12,186 nucleotides of DNA from Akkermansiaceae bacterium (GTDB lineage: Bacteria > Verrucomicrobiota > Verrucomicrobiia > Verrucomicrobiales > Akkermansiaceae). Below the pieces are notes generated by a model. It was not told the origin of the DNA. It ran no database searches and saw only the letters and a list, made by a program, of their open reading frames with translations. A program made the translations under genes and the position numbers. Location: contig JALZVA010000027.1 in assembly GCA_023301335.1 (NCBI GenBank), positions 1 through 12,186 on the forward strand. The letters are read 5' to 3'. Shown here in pieces: positions 6,064-12,186 of the stretch; within the stretch, counting starts at the first letter, position 1; every line of letters starts with the position of its first letter.

Positions 6064-6333
6064 ATGAAAAAAATATTCCTATTACTCGCTGCTTCTCTCA
6101 GCAGCTTAACTTTGACAGCTTTCGCAGATTGCGAAAACTGTGATAAAGGCTGCGAAAAAAAATGTGAGGAAAAGCTCGCAGAACACTTCGCTAAAGCTGA
6201 CGCAGATGGCGACGGAAAGATCACCCTTATAGAGCTTACGGCAATGAAAGCTGCAATGAAGGCTGAGTGCGAAAACAAAGACGCAGTAAAAAAAGAAGGC
6301 GTTGCTCCCGCTCCAAAAGCTGGAAAGACATGA
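6064..6333 (+). CDS. Small secreted Cys-rich protein with one EF-hand
   Basis: This 89-residue protein begins MKKIFLLLAASLSSLTLTAF, a Sec signal peptide with likely cleavage after Ala21. The mature N-terminus carries four closely spaced cysteines (23, 26, 30, 34; CX2CX3CX3C), which could bind metal or form disulfides. Asp at -1 to Cys23 argues against a lipoprotein. A canonical calcium loop, DADGDGKITLIE, occupies residues 46-57, exactly where it lies in the protein at 5603. Cys69 is a fifth cysteine. Both genes also share a 3' end (aagacRtgagc). The ATG at 6064 is preferred over an in-frame ATG at 5905: it begins directly with the signal peptide, and the longer form would run through the 5899-5933 terminator and the leader hairpin. 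The role is unknown; a paralogue of the upstream gene is the best guess. Confidence 0.75.
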   Translation: MKKIFLLLAASLSSLTLTAFADCENCDKGCEKKCEEKLAEHFAKADADGDGKITLIELTAMKAAMKAECENKDAVKKEGVAPAPKAGKT

Positions 6334-6364
6334 GCACCGACTAGTTGAAAGCCGTAATCAACAT

Positions 6365-6383
6365 GAGCTACAGTTGGTAGCTC
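6365..6383 (+). repeat. Hairpin upstream of the EF-hand terminator
   Basis: GAGCTAC (6365-6371) pairs perfectly with GTAGCTC (6377-6383) over a 5-nt loop. It stands 9 bases before the terminator and has no T run of its own. Confidence 0.4.
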
Positions 6384-6392
6384 CATCAGATT

Positions 6393-6432
6393 AAAAAAGA
6401 AGCACCTCCTTTATTGGCGGTGCTTCTTTTTT
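6393..6432. terminator. Strong intrinsic terminator before queG
   Basis: AAAAAAGAAGCACC (6393-6406) pairs with GGTGCTTCTTTTTT (6419-6432), 14 bp around a 12-nt loop. The T run serves the plus strand and the A run could serve the minus strand. It separates the second EF-hand gene from queG. Confidence 0.9.
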
Positions 6433-6471
6433 GCTCGTATTCCCAGCCCTCCCTCTGCCACTCTTTCTCTC

Positions 6472-7497
6472 GTGCAGTTAAGTCCACAACAGCTGAAAAC
6501 TAATATCCAATTCATCGCACAACAGGTGGGCTTCGACGACTGTAGATTTTCCATCGCTGCCACCTCACCGCACTCTGATCGTTTTTACGAATGGTTAGCA
6601 GAGGGAACTGCTGGAGATATGAAGTGGCTAGAGCGTGACCCTCACCGCAGGGTTGACCCACGCGAGGTCGTACCTGGCGCAAAAACTGTTATCAGTCTTG
6701 CCCTTAACTACAATCCAGGTGAGCACCCGCAGAGCGACTACCGGATTGCTAAGTATTCCCTCAACCAAGACTACCACGACATCATCGACGGTATGCTCAA
6801 AGACCTCAATGAGGCACTTGCTGAAATGGGTGGGCAGCAACGTTACTATGTCGATACAGGACCTATTCTCGAACGCGATTTTGCCACGGCTTCAGGACTC
6901 GGATGGAATGGCAAGTCAACTGTCCAGATCCATCCTAAACTCGGCACTTGGTTCTTCCTCTGTGAGCTCATCACCACTCTCGACATCCCACCAGATCAAG
7001 CTCACCCTGACCGCTGCGGTAAATGCACCTCATGCATTCAGGCCTGCCCTACCAACGCTATCACCTCACCTCGAAAAATGGATGCTCGGAGGTGTATTTC
7101 CTACCTTACCATTGAGCATCATGGGAGTATTCCTGAAGCTCTACGCCCTCTTATGGGTGACCGAATCTATGGCTGTGATGACTGCCTCACCGCCTGTCCA
7201 TGGAACAAATTTGCAGCACTCGCACGGGAAACTAAATTCCACGCCAAGCAAGAAATTTTCCAATACAGTCTACGTGATTTCCTCACATTCGATGAAAAAA
7301 AATTTCGTCACGTCTTTGCGAAATCCCCTATCAAACGCATCAAACTTGAAAAATTCCTCCGTAATATCTGTGTCGCTATAGGAAATACTGGGGATGTAGG
7401 AGACATCGAACTCTTACAAGCAACAGCCAAACAGCATGGTATGCTTGTTCAAGAACATGCCGAATGGGCCATTAAGGAAATTCAAACGCGACAATAA
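6472..7497 (+). CDS. queG: Epoxyqueuosine reductase QueG
   Basis: QueG carries out the last step of queuosine synthesis: cobalamin-dependent reduction of epoxyqueuosine to queuosine at position 34 of tRNAs with GUN anticodons. The 341-residue protein shows the family landmarks: the N-terminal reductase region with YYVDTGPILERDFA (126-138) and SGLGWNGKST (141-150), then a bacterial ferredoxin-like pair of [4Fe-4S] motifs, CGKCTSCIQACPTNAI (Cys182, 185, 188, 192) and CDDCLTACPWN (Cys235, 238, 242), with Cys208 between them. A short helical C-terminal region (about 265-340) resembles the HEAT-like tRNA-binding part. The GTG at 6472 is the best start, close to the expected N-terminus; no ATG fits and no clear Shine-Dalgarno sequence is present. 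It is slightly shorter than the E. coli enzyme but keeps all motifs. No other queuosine gene adjoins it. Confidence 0.95.
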   Translation: MQLSPQQLKTNIQFIAQQVGFDDCRFSIAATSPHSDRFYEWLAEGTAGDMKWLERDPHRRVDPREVVPGAKTVISLALNYNPGEHPQSDYRIAKYSLNQDYHDIIDGMLKDLNEALAEMGGQQRYYVDTGPILERDFATASGLGWNGKSTVQIHPKLGTWFFLCELITTLDIPPDQAHPDRCGKCTSCIQACPTNAITSPRKMDARRCISYLTIEHHGSIPEALRPLMGDRIYGCDDCLTACPWNKFAALARETKFHAKQEIFQYSLRDFLTFDEKKFRHVFAKSPIKRIKLEKFLRNICVAIGNTGDVGDIELLQATAKQHGMLVQEHAEWAIKEIQTRQ

Positions 7498-7532
7498 GCA
7501 GCGGCTTTTTTCTAACAAAAAAAATCATCCGC

Positions 7533-8102
7533 CTAAGGCTTCTGGCACGTGTACACAATACTCGGAGGGATATTCACTACGGTGATGGATTTCCGTAATA
7601 CCTTCCAATTAGCTTCTATCCACTTACGCTTATGCAGAGAGTATTGATATTGAATATACACACCTTCATCTGCTAGATTTTCTTTCATATCAGAAGTAAG
7701 TTTCTCTATCATCTCCTTAGGAAAGAGGGAGATGGGAAGTGAAGAAACAAATGCATCTACTTTATCCACACCGAATTCCTCTAAAATCTGAGAGATATTC
7801 TCCACACTGTCTTCGACAAAATGGATATTCTCTTGAGGGTAGTCTTCCTTTAATTTTTTGACAAACTTGTCATTCAGTTCGATTGAGATCAACTGCGTTT
7901 CTGGCCTCATTCGATCAATGATATATTTTGTGATGGCTCCAGTCCCTGGCCCAAGTTCTACAATCACCTTAGCCGTTTCAAAATTCACTCCCTTCACCAT
8001 TTTCAGAGCGAGGCTTTTACTAGAGGGGGCTACTGAGCCTACTCTTTCTCCAGAAAGAAACTGGCTAAAGAAGAGCTTGCAATTGTTCAGGGTGCTTTTC
8101 AT
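7533..8102 (-). CDS. Class I SAM-dependent methyltransferase, PmtA-like
   Basis: This 189-residue cytoplasmic protein has a Rossmann-fold methyltransferase core. Motif I is VIVELGPGTGAITKYI (46-61), the acidic residue ending strand 2 is in LISIELNDKF (71-80), and motif II lies around NIHFVEDSVENI (92-103). The N-terminus FLSGERVGSVAPSSKSLA (15-32) and the post-motif segment VSSLPISLFPKE (119-130) resemble small phospholipid N-methyltransferases of the PmtA type and the related KsgA-like fold. KsgA's target-binding NLPY motif is replaced by SLPI, and the KsgA C-terminal domain is absent. The substrate is therefore uncertain: phosphatidylethanolamine is one option, and a small molecule cannot be excluded. 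The gene looks richer in A+T than its neighbours, which might reflect acquisition. It lies 94 bases downstream of mutL on the same strand and converges with queG. Confidence 0.75.
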   Translation of the reverse strand: MKSTLNNCKLFFSQFLSGERVGSVAPSSKSLALKMVKGVNFETAKVIVELGPGTGAITKYIIDRMRPETQLISIELNDKFVKKLKEDYPQENIHFVEDSVENISQILEEFGVDKVDAFVSSLPISLFPKEMIEKLTSDMKENLADEGVYIQYQYSLHKRKWIEANWKVLRKSITVVNIPPSIVYTCQKP

Positions 8103-8103
8103 T

Positions 8104-8129
8104 GGAGATCAACTAAATCAGAAATCTCC
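8104..8129 (-). promoter_or_regulatory. Hairpin that pairs a distant Shine-Dalgarno-like site
   Basis: Read on the minus strand, GGAGAT (8129-8124) precedes ATCTCC (8109-8104), which ends one base before the ATG at 8102. GGAG is too far from the ATG (about 20 bases) to act as a normal ribosome site. Pairing would fold the leader into a 6-bp stem next to the start. An in-frame TGA just upstream rules out an earlier start. Confidence 0.3.
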
Positions 8130-8196
8130 TCATGCACAATAGAGAAAATTTACAAAACTACGCAAACTCACAAAAAAAGACACAAGCAACTAGCTC

Positions 8197-9993
8197 TTAA
8201 GAATTCCCGAACTTCTTATCTAGTTCTGTCATCCCTATCTGCACCAAGGTCGGTTCACCCCCTGGGTCACAATACGGTAAGTCGCAGGCAAACAATTGCT
8301 CTAACAAAACATCAGTCATTCCTAATTCTATGGGTTCATTCAGTGAGGCTCTGGATGCCACTTGCTGAGCAAACAGCTCATATGCAACCGTCTTTCCTTT
8401 CTTTGTCTCTTGTGTGGCAATCAGTTCATCAATCAAACCTGTGATAAATACCCTTGGACTATCTAGTTTCACATGCTCTGGCAAACTCGACACCTGAAAA
8501 CTCGTCCCACCAAATGCTTCTAGCTGAATTCCAGCATCCAAAAAGTGGTCTCGATTTCGACTCACGATATCATGGTCATGTGCATCTAGCTCGATCACTT
8601 CTGGAATCAATAAGCCCTGCACAGGAATCTCCCCCTGCTGGGCAACCAAGTGCTCATAGACAATACGTTGACGGGCTGACTTCGGGTCTAACATCACTAA
8701 ACCTTCCTCTCCTTGCATGAGGATATACTTCTGGTGTAAGACTCCTAACAAGACAAAACGTGGCACATTTTTTTTGCGCTTTTTTAAAGGGTCAGCGATA
8801 AGCTCTGGCTGTGATGTGTGCGGACTGGGGTCCCAACTTTTTTGTGAAACCGCATCCTGAGATATGGAGACTTTCTCTTTTCTCTCTGCATTTTTTAAAG
8901 CCTCTTTGGTAGGTTCTCTATGCGCTGCTACGATCGCTCTTACGGAGGTCTCTGAGCCATCCATGCGGCTCACGATCTTAGGCCCACTTGGAGGTTTTTC
9001 TTGCTCCGGGGCATGTGCTAGTTCGACTGCTTCACTGACTAAAAAGCGTACCTCATGCGGACGTTGAAAGCGTACTTCTTTTTTAGCCGGATGCACGTTA
9101 ATATCGACCATCTGAGGATTCATCTCTATCCATAGCCACGCGGATGGATGCATCCCTTCCGCGATCGCACCTCGGTAGCCATCTTTAATCGCACGACTAA
9201 TCGCTATATCCTCCACAGGCCTTCCATTTAGAAAAACAAACTGCTGTCTCTTCCCCTTCCGAGAATACTCAGCAGGGAGTAAGTAACCGCTCACCTTCAT
9301 CCCCTGATGCTCAAATGTGGGCACCTCCAGCAGCGAGGACGCCACAGCCTGCCCCATCAAGCCCGTTATTCTCACTCGCCTGTCTTCTGTAGCAGGTAGG
9401 TCAAACATTACTCGTCCATCTTTACGAAAGGTAAATCTCACCTGAGGCTTCGATAAGGCATGTAGCCTCACCTGATGCTCCACATGTGCAGACTCGGTTG
9501 TATCAGCCTTGAGGAATTTACGTCTTGCGGGAACATTGAAAAAAAGCTGCTTTGCCTCTACCACCGTCCCATCGGAGAGACCCGCAGTTTTCACCTCCTT
9601 GATCGTCCCCCCATCCACGGTGACTTCAGTCCCCTCTAGTTTTCCACTCTCTTGCGTACTCAACCTAAACCTACTCACCGAAGCAATACTTGGCACCGCC
9701 TCCCCACGGAAGCCCATCGTCATGATATGCATCAGCTCATCACTTGATCGTAGCTTACTCGTCGCATGCCTCTCCAAAGAAAGTAAGGCATCATCATGCC
9801 CCATTCCTGAACCATTATCCGTGACTTTAATCAATGCCGTCCCACCCTTCTGGATCTCGATGACAATATGCGTTGCCCCAGCATCGATACTATTCTCGAC
9901 CAACTCTTTCACCACACTAGCGGGACGCTCCACCACCTCTCCAGCGGCCACTTGACTAGCGAGTATTTCGGGAAGGACTTGAATCTTTTGCAT
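8197..9993 (-). CDS. mutL: DNA mismatch repair protein MutL
   Basis: MutL couples mismatch recognition by MutS to strand processing. The 598-residue protein has the GHKL ATPase: VVKELVENSIDAGA (27-40, with the catalytic Glu30 and Mg-binding Asn34), DNGSGM (59-64) and GFRGEA (94-99). The transducer domain follows, with NGRPV (256-260) and NVHPAKKEVRF (299-309). A charged linker (about 325-410) leads to the dimerisation domain. There the endonuclease motif DQHA-X2-E-X4-E reads DPKSARQRIVYE (436-447), keeping only Asp, Ala-less spacing and the last Glu. The zinc-site motif CPHGRP reads CDPGGEP (575-581). It is therefore predicted to lack nicking activity, like E. coli MutL. ATG at 9991-9993. No mutS adjoins it. 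The gene is divergent from the Fe-S carrier operon, with 88 bases between them. Confidence 0.96.
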   Translation of the reverse strand: MQKIQVLPEILASQVAAGEVVERPASVVKELVENSIDAGATHIVIEIQKGGTALIKVTDNGSGMGHDDALLSLERHATSKLRSSDELMHIMTMGFRGEAVPSIASVSRFRLSTQESGKLEGTEVTVDGGTIKEVKTAGLSDGTVVEAKQLFFNVPARRKFLKADTTESAHVEHQVRLHALSKPQVRFTFRKDGRVMFDLPATEDRRVRITGLMGQAVASSLLEVPTFEHQGMKVSGYLLPAEYSRKGKRQQFVFLNGRPVEDIAISRAIKDGYRGAIAEGMHPSAWLWIEMNPQMVDINVHPAKKEVRFQRPHEVRFLVSEAVELAHAPEQEKPPSGPKIVSRMDGSETSVRAIVAAHREPTKEALKNAERKEKVSISQDAVSQKSWDPSPHTSQPELIADPLKKRKKNVPRFVLLGVLHQKYILMQGEEGLVMLDPKSARQRIVYEHLVAQQGEIPVQGLLIPEVIELDAHDHDIVSRNRDHFLDAGIQLEAFGGTSFQVSSLPEHVKLDSPRVFITGLIDELIATQETKKGKTVAYELFAQQVASRASLNEPIELGMTDVLLEQLFACDLPYCDPGGEPTLVQIGMTELDKKFGNS

Positions 9994-10081
9994 TTAATGA
10001 AAGAAAGGTTGGCGAAGTTGAACTTATGGGATTATCTTTCCGTAGGGGACGAACCGAAGCAATTTCTAATTTTAAAAAGTC

Positions 10082-10453
10082 ATGATTACTCTAACCAACA
10101 CCGCCGTACAAGAACTTAAACGCCTTCTCGAAAGAAAATTTGCCTCTCCTGACGAGGGACTGCGCCTAGGAATTGAGAAAGGTGGCTGCGCAGGTATGCA
10201 ATATACCATGGAAATCGAAGCAGCTCGCGAAGGAGATCAGACACTTAATCAAGACGGTGTGCTCCTCCATGTCGCTACCGATAGTAAATCTTACCTAGAA
10301 GGCTGCCAAGTTGACTATTCTTTTTCTCTCTCCGACTCTGGATTTAAAATCATCAACCCCAACGCCGCACGTTCATGCGGCTGCGGCACTTCCTTCGAAG
10401 CAAAAGGCGAAGAAGGAACCTATGACCCAGCAGAAGACTGCACTACAAAATAA
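10082..10453 (+). CDS. HesB/IscA-family A-type Fe-S carrier
   Basis: A-type carriers receive Fe-S clusters from scaffold proteins and hand them to target enzymes. The 123-residue protein has the usual beta-rich fold (ITLTNTAVQELKRLL at 2-16, LRLGIEKGGCAGMQYTMEIE at 27-46) and the three conserved cluster ligands: Cys36 in GGCAGMQY, and Cys99 and Cys101 in SCGCGTSF. Cys75 and Cys120 are extra. The C-terminus is about 15 residues longer than in IscA of E. coli, ending in an acidic EEGTYDPAEDC segment. No iscS, iscU or suf genes are present here, so it may serve a particular client or general delivery (ErpA/IscA-like). It opens an operon: the next gene begins 17 bases downstream. The subtype cannot be fixed from sequence alone, so no symbol is given. 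Confidence 0.9.
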   Translation: MITLTNTAVQELKRLLERKFASPDEGLRLGIEKGGCAGMQYTMEIEAAREGDQTLNQDGVLLHVATDSKSYLEGCQVDYSFSLSDSGFKIINPNAARSCGCGTSFEAKGEEGTYDPAEDCTTK

Positions 10454-10470
10454 CAGTCTAAACACTCGGC

Positions 10471-11247
10471 ATGCCGAAGGAAGAACAAAAAAATTGGCTC
10501 ACCAAGCTAGTGGAGCGGAAGCCCCCCCTCTATTGGTGGCTACTGCTCAATATCTCTATGGCATGCATCGCGGTAGTTAGCTGGCTCTATTTTGTGCCCA
10601 CCTTTAACTACCCAGAAGATCCAGCCAACTATGAACGGATCATCAAACTTGGCCGCACTCCCGAGCTCCCAGCTTACTCCGCTATTGATGCACCAGATGG
10701 TGAAACCCTTTCCCCTCAAGCGGCACACCGCATGTTCACCTTCTCGGAACTCTCGGACACCGATCTTAGCGAGCTCAATTCCACCCTGCTGCGTAATTAT
10801 ATTCAGAATATTAAACTTAAAAAATTTAACTTCTATGTAAAAGGTAAATTTAAAATCCAAACAGCCAGAGCCCTCACTCAAGAAGATATTTTTCAAGATG
10901 GCATCGTTATCCAAGCTCGTGCTCTGAGACAAGTCGGTACTGACGATCGCCTAGTCCCTTTCCTTGTCTCTCTCGAGTATATCCTTCCTGGCGTTACAAA
11001 AAACCAGCTGAAGCACTTCTCTAAGGGGAAAATTATCAATCTCCATAAAGTCCCACACCACGCCTCGGTCATCCACGTGCGGAGAGCGACAGAAGTCGAT
11101 GGAGAGATCATAGTCCATCTCACTGCCGTCCCTATCACCACATCCCCACCCCAACAATTCTCAGGAGAGAATGCCAATAAGCTCAATCTCGACATCACTA
11201 TCCCCGAGCGTATTTACCCTGAATTTGGACTTCCCGTCCTGAAATAA
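10471..11247 (+). CDS. Single-pass membrane protein of unknown function
   Basis: I do not recognise this 258-residue protein. A positively charged N-terminus (MPKEEQKNWLTKLVERK) leads into one transmembrane segment, about residues 19-42 (PLYWWLLLNISMACIAVVSW), so the remaining 215 residues should lie outside the cytoplasmic membrane. They include PEDPANYERIIKLGRTPELP near the membrane, a mixed alpha/beta region with basic strands (NIKLKKFNFYVKGKFKIQT) and a beta-rich end (EIIVHLTAVPITT). There are no cysteines beyond Cys32 in the membrane segment, and no catalytic motif is evident. It is 17 bases after the Fe-S carrier gene and 4 bases before the uracil glycosylase gene, so it is almost certainly co-transcribed, but its neighbours act in the cytoplasm and give no obvious function. 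Confidence 0.75.
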   Translation: MPKEEQKNWLTKLVERKPPLYWWLLLNISMACIAVVSWLYFVPTFNYPEDPANYERIIKLGRTPELPAYSAIDAPDGETLSPQAAHRMFTFSELSDTDLSELNSTLLRNYIQNIKLKKFNFYVKGKFKIQTARALTQEDIFQDGIVIQARALRQVGTDDRLVPFLVSLEYILPGVTKNQLKHFSKGKIINLHKVPHHASVIHVRRATEVDGEIIVHLTAVPITTSPPQQFSGENANKLNLDITIPERIYPEFGLPVLK

Positions 11248-11251
11248 CTCC

Positions 11252-12130
11252 TTGCCAGAAACGGCCAAATCAGAGACGCTACGCGGGATGATCGCGCAGC
11301 CATTGATCAACTACTTGAAGCAGCTTCAGGCCAAAGGTGAAACCCACGTTTCCCTTGAACCTCAAGCACGTGAAATCATGCGTGAGTTCTATCTCCGAGC
11401 CGTTCAGCCGCATCCCACACAGGCTGCCCCAGTCCCAACTACTGAAAAAGACTCACCTTCATCCCCCCTCACACCAACTCCTGCTCGACAGGTCACGGGG
11501 AGCTCTGCCACTGAAAAACTCACCTCCCTCCGTGAGCTCTGGCTCCAGAACCCTTCTCTGAAAGCCCTCGGTACACTACGCTCTAAACTTGTCTTCCCTC
11601 CTACTCCTCAGCAGAGCGAGATCATGTTCATTGGCGAGGCTCCTAGTTACCATGATGAGAGAAGTGGCACCCCCTTCGTCGGTCCAGCAGGAGAAAAACT
11701 AGATGGTATTCTGAAAGCGATGAAGCTCAACCGCTCCATGGTGCATGTCACCTGCATTCTAAAATTCCGCCCATCTCTCCCTAACCAGACGACCAACAAC
11801 CGCTCTGCGTCCACCGAAGAACTTGCCGCTGCAAGGCATCTTATTGATCAGGAAATTCTTGCACTAAAGCCCAAGGTCATCATCACTCTTGGAGAAGGAG
11901 CTGCCCAGTTCTTCACCTCCCAGCAGACGGATCTCGACACCATCCGCACCGCCTCCTACACCTACCTTTCCACCCCTCTCATCACTACCTACCACCCCAG
12001 CTTCCTACTGCACAATCAAGATACCAAAGATAAACGCAGACTCTGGGAAGATATGCTAAAAGCCATGCAGCTCATCGGGCTTCCCATCGATGAAAAACAA
12101 CGAGGCTTCTTTGCTCCCAAAAAATCATAA
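11252..12130 (+). CDS. Family-4-like uracil-DNA glycosylase without Fe-S cysteines
   Basis: The protein should remove uracil from DNA. Its 292 residues comprise a helical N-terminus (1-50), a Pro/Ser/Thr-rich linker (about 52-88) and a glycosylase domain (about 89-275). Motif A is IMFIGEAPSYHDERSGTPFV (124-143), followed by GPAGEKLDGILKAM and CILKFRP (168-174); PKVIITLGEGAAQFF (207-221) and the catalytic loop TYHPSFLL (246-253) follow. These match the family 4 (UdgA-type) order. Family 4 enzymes bind a [4Fe-4S] cluster through four cysteines near the start of the domain and within the NxxKCRPP and C-x-x-x-L regions. Here those positions hold NPSL, Phe172 and Ala-rich sequence, and Cys168 is the only cysteine. 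The GEAPG Gly is Ser132. The TTG at 11252, 4 bases after the previous gene, fits tight coupling; the ATG at 11288 (Met13) is an alternative. Confidence 0.85.
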   Translation: MPETAKSETLRGMIAQPLINYLKQLQAKGETHVSLEPQAREIMREFYLRAVQPHPTQAAPVPTTEKDSPSSPLTPTPARQVTGSSATEKLTSLRELWLQNPSLKALGTLRSKLVFPPTPQQSEIMFIGEAPSYHDERSGTPFVGPAGEKLDGILKAMKLNRSMVHVTCILKFRPSLPNQTTNNRSASTEELAAARHLIDQEILALKPKVIITLGEGAAQFFTSQQTDLDTIRTASYTYLSTPLITTYHPSFLLHNQDTKDKRRLWEDMLKAMQLIGLPIDEKQRGFFAPKKS

Positions 12131-12148
12131 CTCAGACCTAACAGCACC

Positions 12149-12186
12149 ATGTCTAGTGATAACTCAAACAACAACCCAGAAGAAGA
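12149..12186 (+). CDS. Start of another operon gene (3' end outside window)
   Basis: An ATG at 12149, 18 bases after the glycosylase stop, opens a frame that stays open to the window edge, giving MSSDNSNNNPEE. Spacing matches the rest of the operon (17 and 4 bases). The hydrophilic, low-complexity N-terminus gives no family clue. Confidence 0.45.
   Translation, partial: MSSDNSNNNPEE

Noticed and set aside
5905..6333. Longer form of the second EF-hand protein, starting at 5905
   Set aside because: It would begin inside the 5899-5933 terminator and put a long hydrophobic, A+T-rich leader before a perfectly good signal peptide at 6064.
6054..6386. Minus-strand 110-codon ORF opposite the second EF-hand gene
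   Set aside because: It mirrors the EF-hand coding sequence and has only low-complexity Ala/Ser-rich composition.
6635..7381. 248-codon plus-strand ORF overlapping queG
   Set aside because: It is an out-of-frame shadow of queG; the Ser/Thr-rich translation shows no domain.
9509..9955. Plus-strand 148-codon ORF opposite mutL
   Set aside because: It is antisense to the conserved MutL ATPase domain and its translation has no recognised features.
1..12186. CRISPR array, tRNA, rRNA, insertion sequence or attachment site
   Set aside because: I saw no regularly spaced direct repeats, cloverleaf, transposase motifs or terminal inverted repeats with target duplications. The inverted repeats present are all local hairpins.

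Overview
The window reads as a chromosomal stretch of a Verrucomicrobiota bacterium, most likely from the Verrucomicrobiales (Rubritalea/Akkermansia-like). Three things point there: an ECF sigma factor paired with a membrane protein that fuses FecR and LamG domains, two C-terminal PEP-CTERM tails on the minus strand, and a FAD-dependent oxidoreductase tail of a type common in Verrucomicrobiota and Planctomycetota. Shine-Dalgarno sequences are mostly weak or absent, and GTG and TTG starts are used. This placement is inference; no 16S gene or other marker is present.

Layout. 1-282 is the 3' end of a FAD-dependent oxidoreductase, closed by a strong bidirectional terminator (321-355). 397-519 (minus) is a decayed PEP-CTERM tail. 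588-2742 (plus) is an overlapping ECF sigma factor and FecR-LamG anti-sigma-like pair. 2785-3131 (minus) is a second decayed PEP-CTERM tail, broken by two frameshifts but still followed by its own terminator. 3128-5475 holds a possible promoter, a TPP riboswitch with a visible terminator/antiterminator arrangement, and full-length thiC. 5603-6333 carries two small secreted proteins with one EF-hand each, apparently old tandem duplicates, separated by hairpin-rich DNA. 6472-7497 is queG (epoxyqueuosine reductase). On the minus strand follow a small SAM-dependent methyltransferase (7533-8102) and mutL (8197-9993). Divergent from mutL is a tight operon: an A-type Fe-S carrier, a membrane-anchored protein of unknown function, a family-4-like uracil-DNA glycosylase, and the first codons of another gene.

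How the genes relate. Most are housekeeping: thiamine pyrimidine synthesis under TPP feedback, tRNA queuosine maturation, mismatch repair and uracil repair. The accessory part is 397-3131, where a cell-surface signalling pair sits between two ruined genes for exosortase-type surface proteins. The pair may have outlived its local targets. In the repair segment, MutL has lost most of the endonuclease motif and the uracil glycosylase has lost all the cysteines that bind the Fe-S cluster in family 4 enzymes. No mobile element, CRISPR array, tRNA or rRNA gene is visible, and I do not see a wholly new multi-gene system.
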